This document shows positions 26,637 to 33,438 of a stretch of 45,998 nucleotides of DNA, in pieces (position 1 is the stretch's first letter; every line of letters starts with the position of its first letter). The DNA lies in NCBI GenBank assembly GCA_016184125.1, contig JACPDG010000058.1:1-45998 (forward strand), in the 5' to 3' direction. The position numbers and the translations under genes are program-made. This DNA comes from Candidatus Rokuibacteriota bacterium. GTDB lineage: Bacteria; Methylomirabilota; Methylomirabilia; Rokubacteriales; CSP1-6. Below the pieces are notes generated by a model, which did not search any database, was not told where the DNA came from, and saw only the letters and a program-made list of their open reading frames with translations.

Positions 26637-26966
26637 TTACTTGATCGGCTGCACGAACAGCAGAATCATCGCCACGACCAGGACGTAGATCGCGAGCGAC
26701 TCGATGAGCGCCAGACCGATGATCATCGCGGTCTGGATGCGCGCCGCGGCGCCGGGCTGACGGGCCATCGCGTCGACGGCGGACGCGATCGCCCGTCCCT
26801 GACCGAGCGCGCACAGCCCCGCAGCGAACGCCATCGCGAAGCCGGCCACGAGGACCGCGAAGGGCCCGACCCAGCCGCCCGTGCTGCCCTCGGGGGCCTG
26901 GGCGAACGCGACTCCGGGCACTGCCAGAACTGCCGCCATCGCTGCCGGAACAAGTGAACGTCGCAC
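26637..26966 (-). CDS. atpE: F-type ATP synthase subunit c
   Basis: Ring-forming membrane subunit of F0. 109 aa. The first 23 residues look like a signal peptide (LVPAAMAAVLAVPGVAFAQA), which some lineages have on subunit c. Helix 1 contains GLCALGQGRAIASAV, the loop is ARQPG, and helix 2 carries the ion-binding Glu89 in LALIESLAIY. Gln56, Ser90 and Tyr94 are at positions used for sodium in known Na+ rings, but Leu91 replaces the usual Thr. GTG at 26964-26966 is preceded by AGGAGG at good spacing. A repeat separates it from atpB. Confidence 0.95.
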   Translation of the reverse strand: MRRSLVPAAMAAVLAVPGVAFAQAPEGSTGGWVGPFAVLVAGFAMAFAAGLCALGQGRAIASAVDAMARQPGAAARIQTAMIIGLALIESLAIYVLVVAMILLFVQPIK

Positions 26967-27031
26967 GACGGTGCTCCTCCTTGTGTTCGGGTGTCTCGCG
27001 CTTTCGCTCGGTGCGCGCCGCGCCGCTAGGT

Positions 27032-27182
27032 CCGTGGACGAATCGGGTGGCCGAGGAGCGCCCCGGCTTTGGCGGGTGCGTCCGCGCACCCCCCGGGGCG
27101 CTCCGAGCGCGGGGCCGGGGGAGTACGAGGGGGGCGTGAGCCCCCTTCGTACGAGTATCGGGGGCATCGATAGTCCCCCCAT
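27032..27182. repeat. Family I hairpin repeat in the atpB-atpE gap
   Basis: Nearly the same module order as at 7933-8130: GTGGACGAATCGGGTGG end, a GGGTGCG/CGCACCC hairpin (once here, several units there), a GCGCT-CCG-AGCGC hairpin, then GGGGGC-GTGA-GCCCCC, ending in GATAGTCCCCCCAT just before the atpB stop codon at 27183. It fills most of the atpE leader upstream of its ribosome binding site. Confidence 0.88.
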
Positions 27183-27959
27183 TTAGTGGTGGCCGGCCTC
27201 GGCGTGGTGGTGATGCTCGCCCTCCTCGAGGGCGGCCGAGATGTACAGCATCGTCAGCATGACGAAGATGAAGGCCTGGAGGAACGACACGAGGATCTTC
27301 AGCGGGTACAGGAAGCCGACGGTGAACACGATCATGACGATCCCGCCGATGCCGCCGACGATGATGCCGGCGAGGCTCCCGGACAGCGCCCACCCGATCA
27401 GGCCCTGGAGCCCCATCAGGAAGAAGATGATGGCGAGCAGGATGTGGCCGCCCGTCATGTTGCCGAACAGACGCAGCGTCAGGGAGAGCGGCCGCGCGAG
27501 GTGGCTGATGAGCTCGATCGGGACCATGAGCGGCGCCAGCGCCGGGACGGGCCCCATGAAGTGCTTGAGGTAGGTCCCCAGCCCCTGCCTGCGGATCCCG
27601 ATCCAGTGGTACGCGAAGAAGGCGACGATCGCGCACGACGCGGTCGTGTTGAGGTTCGTCGTGGGCCCCACCATCCCGGGCACGAGTCCCATGAGGTTGC
27701 CGACCAGGATGTAGAGGCCGAGCGTGGCGATCAGCGGCAGGTACGGCCGGCCCTCGTGGCCGAGCACGTCGTCGATCATGCCGAAGAACTGCTCGAGCAC
27801 GACCTCGAGGAAGTTCTGCGCTCCGCGCGGCACGAGCGCCACTCGCCGGGACGCCGCGAAGGCCAGCGCGGTCAGGAAGATCATCACGAGCCACGTGTAC
27901 GTCACGTGGTTCGGGATGCCGGGGAGCTGCAGGATCGGTGGATGCTCGATGATCTCCAT
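27183..27959 (-). CDS. atpB: F-type ATP synthase subunit a
   Basis: Stator membrane subunit that forms the ion half-channels facing the c-ring. 258 aa with five to six hydrophobic helices. The essential Arg is in LARPLSLTLRLFGNMTGGH. FVMLTMLYISAALEEGEHHHH forms the last helix and a His-rich tail (five His near the C-terminus). ATG at 27957-27959 is 3 nt after the atpI-like stop. No b, delta or F1 subunit genes are in the window, so F0 a/c and F1 are encoded apart. Confidence 0.97.
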   Translation of the reverse strand: MEIIEHPPILQLPGIPNHVTYTWLVMIFLTALAFAASRRVALVPRGAQNFLEVVLEQFFGMIDDVLGHEGRPYLPLIATLGLYILVGNLMGLVPGMVGPTTNLNTTASCAIVAFFAYHWIGIRRQGLGTYLKHFMGPVPALAPLMVPIELISHLARPLSLTLRLFGNMTGGHILLAIIFFLMGLQGLIGWALSGSLAGIIVGGIGGIVMIVFTVGFLYPLKILVSFLQAFIFVMLTMLYISAALEEGEHHHHAEAGHH

Positions 27960-27962
27960 CCG

Positions 27963-28343
27963 CTATGCCTCCCGCCCGAGGGGCGCGCGGCCGCGCCCGA
28001 GGGCAAGGCCACGCGCGATCAGCGCGAACGGCAGCACGGTGAGCCCGGCGACGATGCCGAGCGGATGCGCGAGCGACGTGCCGAAGACGATGGCGAGCGC
28101 CGCCCCCGTGACCGCGAGGCGGATGACGGCGCCGATGGACCAGCGCGCGGCACCGGGCGTGGCGACGGAGGCGGAGAGCACACAGCCCGCGAGCCACCAG
28201 AGGTTGCCGAGGGCGAGCGCGCCGCCCGCGACGACACCGATCCCGACGCTCGGACCAGCGAGCCAACCGGCGAGACACGCCAGGATCGCGAGCCCCAGCG
28301 CCGCCTCGACGGTCACACGAGTCACGAACGCGGTCGGGGTCAT
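27963..28343 (-). CDS. ATP synthase subunit I-like membrane protein
   Basis: A 126-aa protein with four hydrophobic segments (ALGLAILACLAGWLAG, GIGVVAGGALALGNLWWLAG, GAVIRLAVTGAALAIVFG, PLGIVAGLTVLPFALIARG). This matches the AtpI/ATP synthase I group that assists c-ring assembly or magnesium uptake. Its place between atpZ and atpB supports that. ATG at 28341-28343 overlaps the atpZ TGA. The sequence is too general for a firm family assignment. Confidence 0.8.
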   Translation of the reverse strand: MTPTAFVTRVTVEAALGLAILACLAGWLAGPSVGIGVVAGGALALGNLWWLAGCVLSASVATPGAARWSIGAVIRLAVTGAALAIVFGTSLAHPLGIVAGLTVLPFALIARGLALGRGRAPLGREA

Positions 28344-28567
28344 TTCATCCTTCGTTCAGAGGCCTTGACCGAGCGGAAGAGGCTCACGAACCCCGCGACG
28401 ATCCCGAACCCGAGACCGATCATCGTCAGCCAGGGGCTCGTGCCCAGCCACCGGTCCGCATAGTACCCCGCGGCCAGTCCGATGACGGTCGCCAGGACGA
28501 GTGTGATACCGACGGTGGACAGCTCAGCCAGGGCTTTCCAGGACGAAGGCTCCTCGTCCTGTGCCAT
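28340..28567 (-). CDS. atpZ: AtpZ-family F0F1 ATPase accessory subunit
   Basis: Small membrane protein of 75 aa with two helices (ALAELSTVGITLVLATVIGLAAGYYADRWLG and PWLTMIGLGFGIVAGFVSLFRSV). The GYYADRWLGT turn is characteristic of the AtpZ/AtpI accessory family. ATG at 28565-28567 is preferred because the family begins with a short polar leader like MAQDEEPSSWKAL. There is no Shine-Dalgarno, but a promoter-like element lies just upstream. It is the first gene of atpZ-I-B-E. Confidence 0.88.
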   Translation of the reverse strand: MAQDEEPSSWKALAELSTVGITLVLATVIGLAAGYYADRWLGTSPWLTMIGLGFGIVAGFVSLFRSVKASERRMK

Positions 28568-28577
28568 GTGAAGGAGA

Positions 28578-28606
28578 ACACTAGCACATCGATGGGCGGC
28601 CGACAA
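28578..28606 (-). promoter_or_regulatory. Candidate atpZ promoter (extended -10)
   Basis: On the minus strand TTGTCG (28601-28606), a 17-nt spacer and TAGTGT (28578-28583) preceded by TGC give an extended -10 of the form GTGCTAnnnT. The atpZ ATG lies 10 nt further on, so the leader would be only a few nt long. Confidence 0.5.
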
Positions 28607-28691
28607 GGCGAGACAAGCTATCGAGAAGATGGGAGTTTACCGATCGGTCGAAGCGTCGGTGCGGTACAAGGGACCGACCACGCCGCCAGCG

Positions 28692-30197
28692 TCAACCCGC
28701 CTCGATCCACCCTCGAGCGCGGTCGACCGCCCGCCGCCAGCCCGCATAGTGCCGCTCCCGAACGGCCGCCTCCATGCGAGGGGTGAAGGTCCGCTCGATG
28801 GGACAGCGGTCCGCGAGCGCATCGAGCGATCTCCACAGACCGACCCCCAGCCCGGCCAGGTAGCCGGCACCGAGGGCCGTCGTCTCGACGCTCGCCGGTC
28901 GCTCCACGGCGACGTCGAGGATGTCGGCCTGGAACTGGCAGAGGAAGTCGTTGGCCGCGCCGCCCCCGTCGACGCGCAGCGAGCGTGTCGACAGCCCGGC
29001 ATCCGCGGTCATCGCCTCGAGCACGTCGCGGCTCTGGTACGCGATCGCCTCGAGGGCGGCGCGCGCCAGGTGCGCCCGGGTGGTTCCGCGCGTCAGGCCG
29101 GTCACGGTGCCCCGCGCATACATGTCCCAGTGCGGAGCGCCGAGGCCGACGAACGCCGGGACGAAGTAGACGCCACCGGTGTCCGGGACCGATTCGGCGA
29201 GCGCCTGACTGTCCGCCGCGCTCCGGATGATCTCGAGCCCGTCGCGCAGCCACTGGAGCGCAGCGCCGGCGATGAACACGCTCCCCTCGAGCGCGTAGAC
29301 CGTCTCTGCGCCGATCTGCCATGCGATCGTCGTGAGGAGGCCGCGGGTCGATGCGACCGGCGCGGTGCCCGTGTTCAGGAGCACGAAGCAGCCCGTGCCG
29401 TACGTGTTCTTCGCCGTGCCAGGCGTGTAGCAGGCCTGCCCGAACAGCGCGGCGTGCTGATCACCTGCGATGCCGGCCACCGGGACGCCGGCGGGCAGCC
29501 ACCCGAGGTCCGCCGTCTCGGCGATGACGCCCGACGAGGGGCGGAGCGCCGGCAAGACGGCGTTCGGGACGCCGAGGACGCGCAGCATCTCGCCGTCCCA
29601 GTCGACCGTGCGGAGGTTCAGGCAGAGCGTGCGCGAGGCGTTCGTGACATCGGTCGCGTGCACCCGACCGCGTGTGAGCTTCCAGACCAGCCAGGAGTCG
29701 ACGGTGCCGAACGCGAGCTCGCCGCGCTCGGCACGTCGGCGCGCGCCCGGGACCGCGTCGAGCAGCCACGCGATCTTCGTGCCCGAGAAGTAGGCGTCGA
29801 GCACGAGCCCGGTGCGCTCCCGCACGATGGGCTCGAGCCCGTCCGAGCGCAGCCGCTCGCACATCGGCGCCGTGCGCCGGCATTGCCAGACGATCGCGGG
29901 ACGGATCGGTGTGCCGGTGGCGCGCTCCCACACGATCGTCGTCTCGCGCTGGTTCGTGATGCCGACGGCGGCGATGTCACGGCCGCTCACGCGCGCCGTC
30001 TCGAGCGCGTTGCGCGCCGCCGTCTCGACGGTCGCCCAGATCTCCTCCGGGTCGTGCTCGACCCACCCCGGCTCCGGGTAGTGCTGGGGCAGCTCCGCGT
30101 AGCCGCGTGCGAGCACGCGGCCCTCGGCATCGATGACCAGCGCGGTGGAGCCGGACGTGCCCTGATCGAGGGCGAGGACGCACCGGGGCGACGCCAA
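28692..30197 (-). CDS. glpK: Glycerol kinase
   Basis: FGGY-family kinase making sn-glycerol 3-phosphate; 501 aa. [15 protein letters not shown] is the N-terminal ATP-binding loop. [33 protein letters not shown] and [15 protein letters not shown] are family blocks, with [19 protein letters not shown] near the end. The start is TTG at 30195-30197, with GGAG 9 nt before it, only 1 nt after the vapC stop. It supplies substrate for glpD, encoded 3.2 kb upstream in the same direction. Confidence 0.97.
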   Translation of the reverse strand: MASPRCVLALDQGTSGSTALVIDAEGRVLARGYAELPQHYPEPGWVEHDPEEIWATVETAARNALETARVSGRDIAAVGITNQRETTIVWERATGTPIRPAIVWQCRRTAPMCERLRSDGLEPIVRERTGLVLDAYFSGTKIAWLLDAVPGARRRAERGELAFGTVDSWLVWKLTRGRVHATDVTNASRTLCLNLRTVDWDGEMLRVLGVPNAVLPALRPSSGVIAETADLGWLPAGVPVAGIAGDQHAALFGQACYTPGTAKNTYGTGCFVLLNTGTAPVASTRGLLTTIAWQIGAETVYALEGSVFIAGAALQWLRDGLEIIRSAADSQALAESVPDTGGVYFVPAFVGLGAPHWDMYARGTVTGLTRGTTRAHLARAALEAIAYQSRDVLEAMTADAGLSTRSLRVDGGGAANDFLCQFQADILDVAVERPASVETTALGAGYLAGLGVGLWRSLDALADRCPIERTFTPRMEAAVRERHYAGWRRAVDRARGWIEAG

Positions 30198-30198
30198 C

Positions 30199-30675
30199 TC
30201 AGCGAGCTCCCGGGTCGTGGAACCGGACGCCTTCTATCGGATAGTGTCGGCGATTCATCGTCCACAGCCTCAGCCCGGCGGTCGTCGCGGCGGCGGCGAT
30301 CAGCGCGTCGGGGACGTCGACGCCGTGGGACTTCGCGTAACGGGCCAGGTACATGCCCGCGCGGCGCCCGACGTGGGCGGTCAGGGCCACGTCGCCCCGC
30401 GCCTCGAAGAACGCCTCGGTCGCAGGCTCCTCTCCGGCCCGGAGCCCCGCGAACACCTCCGCCCACGAGACAGCGCAGCAGTACGTGCTGACTCCCGCCG
30501 CCTCCAGCGCCCGCAGTTCGCTCACCGTCGGGGCACGGCCTCGCAGCGCGTCGATGACGACGTCGGAGTCCAGCAGGACGCCGGCTACGTCCCGAGCAGG
30601 CGGCGCAGCCGGGTACCCCTGCGCAACCGCCTCACGTACTCGGTCGAGTCCGGAATGTCGTCGCGATCGCGCCAT
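30199..30675 (-). CDS. vapC: VapC-type PIN-domain toxin (start uncertain)
   Basis: PIN ribonuclease of a VapBC toxin-antitoxin pair. The domain starts [14 protein letters not shown] with the first catalytic acids. [15 protein letters not shown] carries the second acid (Glu), and [24 protein letters not shown] holds the C-terminal acid and the TxN motif. About 125 residues make the domain. No ATG, GTG or TTG precedes VLLDSD closely: the nearest in-frame ATG is at 30673-30675, 91 nt inside vapB, giving a 38-residue extension with no homology. A CTG or other rare start just after the vapB stop, or translational re-initiation, is equally possible. Confidence 0.85.
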   Translation of the reverse strand: MARSRRHSGLDRVREAVAQGYPAAPPARDVAGVLLDSDVVIDALRGRAPTVSELRALEAAGVSTYCCAVSWAEVFAGLRAGEEPATEAFFEARGDVALTAHVGRRAGMYLARYAKSHGVDVPDALIAAAATTAGLRLWTMNRRHYPIEGVRFHDPGAR

Positions 30676-30845
30676 AGCCCCACGATGGCGTTCAGGGTCC
30701 GTTCGCGCTCGTCCACGTCCGCCGGCCCGTACGTCCTGACGATCGCGTCGCGCACGAGATCGGAGACGGTCCGGCGACGCCGGCGAGCAAGATCGCGAAG
30801 CCGCCGGTGTATGGCCTCCTCGAGGTACAGCTGGGTTCTCACCAT
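30585..30845 (-). CDS. vapB: VapB-type ribbon-helix-helix antitoxin
   Basis: 86-aa protein. The N-terminal RHH domain is MVRTQLYLEEAIHRRLRDLA followed by RRRRRTVSDLVRDAIVRTYG. The C-terminal part (about 45-86) would bind the toxin. It lies upstream of vapC, ends within the toxin's possible N-terminal frame, and has its own promoter with an inverted repeat over the -10. RHH antitoxins of this sort normally repress their own operon. Confidence 0.9.
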   Translation of the reverse strand: MVRTQLYLEEAIHRRLRDLARRRRRTVSDLVRDAIVRTYGPADVDERERTLNAIVGLWRDRDDIPDSTEYVRRLRRGTRLRRLLGT

Positions 30846-30849
30846 ATGC

Positions 30850-30883
30850 GATGTACATACATCGCCGCGCGGCGCCGAGTCAA
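30850..30883 (-). promoter_or_regulatory. vapBC promoter with overlapping operator
   Basis: -35 TTGACT (30878-30883), 18-nt spacer, -10 TATGTA (30854-30859). An inverted repeat with arms GATGTA and TACATC (30850-30863) covers the -10, as expected for an autoregulated antitoxin promoter. The vapB ATG at 30843-30845 is 8 nt behind the -10, with no Shine-Dalgarno. Confidence 0.65.
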
Positions 30884-30914
30884 GGCACGCCGCGGCCCGG
30901 GACGTGGCGCTCGC

Positions 30915-31928
30915 CTAGCGGCCGAGGACCCGGAGCGCCACGTCCGGCCGGTCGCTGATCAGGATGTCGGCGCCGAGACCGATCACGCGACGCATGTCCT
31001 GTTCCTCGTTGACCGTCCACGCGGCGACCGCGACGCCCGCCTTCCGCGCGGCGTCGATCACGCCCGTGTCGAGCGCCGTGTGCTGGATGCCGAGCGTCCC
31101 GGCGCCGGCCTCGGCCGTCCAGCGCACCGCCTCCCTCGGCTCGACCCGCTGGCGCTCCAGCCGTGAACGCGCGACCAGGAGAACGGTCGCCGCCCCGGGC
31201 TCCAGCTCCCGGACACGCCGGACGGTGTCGGCCTGGAACCCCATGAACGGCGTGCGCCCGAGCAGCCCCCTGTCCTTCACGAGCGCGAGCACCTTCTCCT
31301 CGATTCCCGCGTAGCGGCGCCGCGCGGCATCGACCTTGATCTCGAGCAACAGCTGGGCCCGCGACGGGCGCACCAGGTCGAGGAGCTCGGCGAGACGCGG
31401 AAGGCGCTCGTCGGTCGGCGCGCCGTCTGCGCCGCGAAGCTTCACGCCCGCGAGATCGGCGAGGGTCACCGCTCCGACGGGACCGCGCCCCGTCGTGGTG
31501 CGGTCGAGCGTCGCATCGTGCAACACCACCACTTCACCGTCGGACGTCAGGTGAACGTCCGTCTCGAGGAAGTCGACGCCGAGGCCGAGCGCGTTGCGGT
31601 GCGCCAGCAGGCTGTTCTCCGGCCAGAGCGCCGCGCCGCCACGATGCGCGGCGACGCGCACCCGGCCGTCGGCAGCGGCCGTCGCTGCCGGCGCACCCGG
31701 CATCCCGGCCACGACCGCGAATGCGCCCGCGCCGGAGAGCCAGCGCAACGCTCCCCGTCGCGAGAGCGCCGCGTTCCCGTCGACACCGCCGCCGGTACGC
31801 GGCCCCGTGTCGATGGATGGCCGAGCGGCTGACCGGAGGTGTCCGGCAGGCCGGTCATGATCGGGACAGCACCCGGGCGGCGAGGTCGGGCCGATCCGTC
31901 GTGATGATGTCGATACCGAGTGTCGCAA
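30915..31928 (-). CDS. Glycerophosphodiester phosphodiesterase, exported copy
   Basis: GDPD/UgpQ family barrel that hydrolyses glycerophosphodiesters to sn-glycerol 3-phosphate. The domain begins VAAHRGGAALWPENSL (catalytic His/Arg), with FLETDVHLTSDGEVVVLHDATLDRTTTG supplying the metal-binding acids and second His, and ends AAWTVNEEQDMRRVIGLGADILISDRP. A twin-arginine-like signal (SRRGALRWLSGAGAFAVVAG, cleavage near ATA-AA) precedes it, so it is probably periplasmic. The true start is unclear: TTG at 31926-31928 overlaps the upstream paralogue by 74 nt, and TTG at 31746-31748 would drop the arginine pair. Confidence 0.88.
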   Translation of the reverse strand: MRHSVSTSSRRIGPTSPPGCCPDHDRPAGHLRSAARPSIDTGPRTGGGVDGNAALSRRGALRWLSGAGAFAVVAGMPGAPAATAAADGRVRVAAHRGGAALWPENSLLAHRNALGLGVDFLETDVHLTSDGEVVVLHDATLDRTTTGRGPVGAVTLADLAGVKLRGADGAPTDERLPRLAELLDLVRPSRAQLLLEIKVDAARRRYAGIEEKVLALVKDRGLLGRTPFMGFQADTVRRVRELEPGAATVLLVARSRLERQRVEPREAVRWTAEAGAGTLGIQHTALDTGVIDAARKAGVAVAAWTVNEEQDMRRVIGLGADILISDRPDVALRVLGR

Positions 31929-32661
31929 GCCGGCGCATCTCGTCCTCCTCGTTCACCGTCCAGGCTCCGACTCGGAGGCCGCCTCGGCGCGCGGCGGCGA
32001 CGACCGCGTCGTCGATCAATGTGTGCTGCAGCCCGACATCGGTCGCGCCCGCCGCGCACGCCCAGTCGACCGTCTCCTCCGGCCGTCCCTGCGCCAGCTC
32101 GACCTGCTTCCTGGCGATCACCAGCGTCGTGGGGACCCGCGGCGCGAGCGAGCGCACGCGGTCCAGCACGGCGGGGTTGAACGCGAGGACGTTCGTGCGC
32201 GCGACCATCCCGTGCGCCTCGAGCGCCGTGAGCACGCGCTCCTCGAGCCCCTCGTAGCGGGGCCCCGTGATCGCTCGGACACTGCCGTCGGGCCCGCGCT
32301 CGTAGAGGGCGGGGACCCTCGGCCCCTTGATCTCGAGGAGGAGATCGGCGGGCGACGGGCTCAGCAGCGCGAGCACGTCGTCGAGCATCGGCACGCGCTC
32401 ATCGGTGAGCCTCCCGTCCGGCCCCCTGAGCCGGGCCCGACGCAGCTCCGCCGTGGTGCGGTCGGCGACCCGGCCCGCGCCGTCGGTGGTCCGCTCGAGC
32501 GTGGCGTCGTGGATCACCGCCAGGCCGCCATCGGACGCGAGGTGCACGTCGAGCTCCAGGAGTGGTGCGCCGAGCCCGAGCGCCTGCCGCATCGCGAGCA
32601 GGCTGTTCTCGGGCCAGAGCGCGGCCCCGCCGCGGTGCGCTGCGAAGCGGGGGCACCCCAT
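31855..32661 (-). CDS. ugpQ: Glycerophosphodiester phosphodiesterase, cytoplasmic copy
   Basis: Second GDPD paralogue in tandem, 268 aa. FAAHRGGAALWPENSLLAM starts at residue 6, so there is no signal peptide. LLELDVHLASDGGLAVIHDATLERTTDG and VGAWTVNEEDEMRRLATLGIDIITTDRPD mirror the neighbour. ATG at 32659-32661 follows the TAG of the 'ugpE fragment with no gap, the usual place for ugpQ at the end of a ugp operon. The two copies likely split periplasmic and cytoplasmic substrates. Confidence 0.93.
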   Translation of the reverse strand: MGCPRFAAHRGGAALWPENSLLAMRQALGLGAPLLELDVHLASDGGLAVIHDATLERTTDGAGRVADRTTAELRRARLRGPDGRLTDERVPMLDDVLALLSPSPADLLLEIKGPRVPALYERGPDGSVRAITGPRYEGLEERVLTALEAHGMVARTNVLAFNPAVLDRVRSLAPRVPTTLVIARKQVELAQGRPEETVDWACAAGATDVGLQHTLIDDAVVAAARRGGLRVGAWTVNEEDEMRRLATLGIDIITTDRPDLAARVLSRS

Positions 32662-32904
32662 CTACTTCTCGCTCTCGATGAGCCCGCGCACGAACCAGCG
32701 CTGCATGAAGACGATCACGGCGACGGGCGGCAGGAGCGCCATCATGGCGCCCGCCATGATCAGGTTCCACGTCGGCAACTCGGTGCCCGAGCGGGGGATC
32801 AGCCGCTCGAGGCCGATGACAACGGTGCGCATGTCCTCGGTCGTCGTGATCAGGAGCGGCCAGTCGATCGAGTCGCGCGCGCCGCCTCGCTGGCGACGCG
32901 CCAC
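32662..32904 (-). pseudogene. 'ugpE fragment 2: C-terminus of a sugar/G3P ABC permease
   Basis: 80-aa frame. From DSIDWPLLITTTEDMRTVVIGL onward it matches the C-terminal fifth of UgpE-type permeases (last loop and helix, NLIMAGAMMALLPPVAVIVFM, then QRWFVRGLIESEK). Normal UgpE is about 280 aa with six helices, so some 210 residues are missing. The 10 residues before the match are unrelated. GTG at 32902-32904 lies 6 nt behind a TATAGA box. It stands directly before ugpQ, as the permease region would. Confidence 0.8.
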
Positions 32905-32910
32905 CGACTA

Positions 32911-32920
32911 TCTATAGCAC
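32911..32920 (-). promoter_or_regulatory. Candidate extended -10 promoter before 'ugpE fragment 2
   Basis: GTGCTATAGA on the minus strand gives TGC plus TATAGA (32911-32916). A GTG codon begins 6 nt later. No good -35 is present (GCGACC at 17-nt spacing). It may drive ugpQ and the genes after it. Confidence 0.45.
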
Positions 32921-32963
32921 GGCTCTGCGACCCGGTCGCCGCGGCCCCGGCGGCGGCGACGGC

Positions 32964-33011
32964 AGTTCGCGCGACGGCCGACCGCCGCGGCGGTCGGCCG
33001 TCGCGCGAACT
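32964..33011. repeat. Perfect 48-nt palindrome
   Basis: Two 24-nt arms, beginning AGTTCGCGCGACGGCC, are exact reverse complements with no spacer; the centre is CCG-CGG. It starts 2 nt after the stop codon of the ugpB'-'ugpE fusion. It can form a cruciform or a long RNA hairpin. No T-run follows, so it is not a typical intrinsic terminator. Confidence 0.95.
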
Positions 33012-33012
33012 C

Positions 33013-33318
33013 TCACTTCTCCGCGCCGAGCGCGATGGACCGGACAAAGCTCTTCTGCAGCACGAGCAGCACGACGAGGGGCGGGAGCATGGCCACCACG
33101 ACGCCGGCCATGATGACGTTCCACTCCGCCTGCGCGTCCGTCGCGACGAGCATCTTGAACCCGGCCGCGATCTCCTTCGTGATCGCGTCGTAGCGCGCGC
33201 CGCCCATCGCGTGCCACAGCGTGATCTTGACCTGCTGCGCGGCTGCCGGAACGGCGGCGAGCGTGATCCCGAGGCCCAGGACGATGACTGCGAGACGCCG
33301 ACACGTTCGAGTCGTCAT
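33013..33318 (-). pseudogene. ugpB'-'ugpE fusion remnant
   Basis: A 101-aa frame made of two unrelated halves. Residues 1-56 are the start of a UgpB-like glycerol-3-phosphate binding protein: signal peptide MTTRTCRRLAVIVLGLGITL ending AAAQ, then QVKITLWHAMGGARYDAITK EIAAGFK. From KMLVATDAQAEWNVIMAG onward it is the C-terminal helix of a UgpE-type permease (LPPLVVLLVLQKSFVRSIALG). The rest of ugpB, all of ugpA and most of ugpE are absent. GAGGGAG upstream of ATG 33316-33318 is an intact binding site. The product would be an exported or membrane-stuck peptide with no transport function. Confidence 0.85.
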
Positions 33319-33438
33319 GAGATCTCCCTCTCGTGGGGCCGCGTGGCCCGAAGTCCGCGAACCGCGCGTGGCGTTTCGCGGCGGAGCGCGCCGAGACACG
33401 GCACGGTGGGCTGCATCAGCCGGACACGGAGCATGCGC

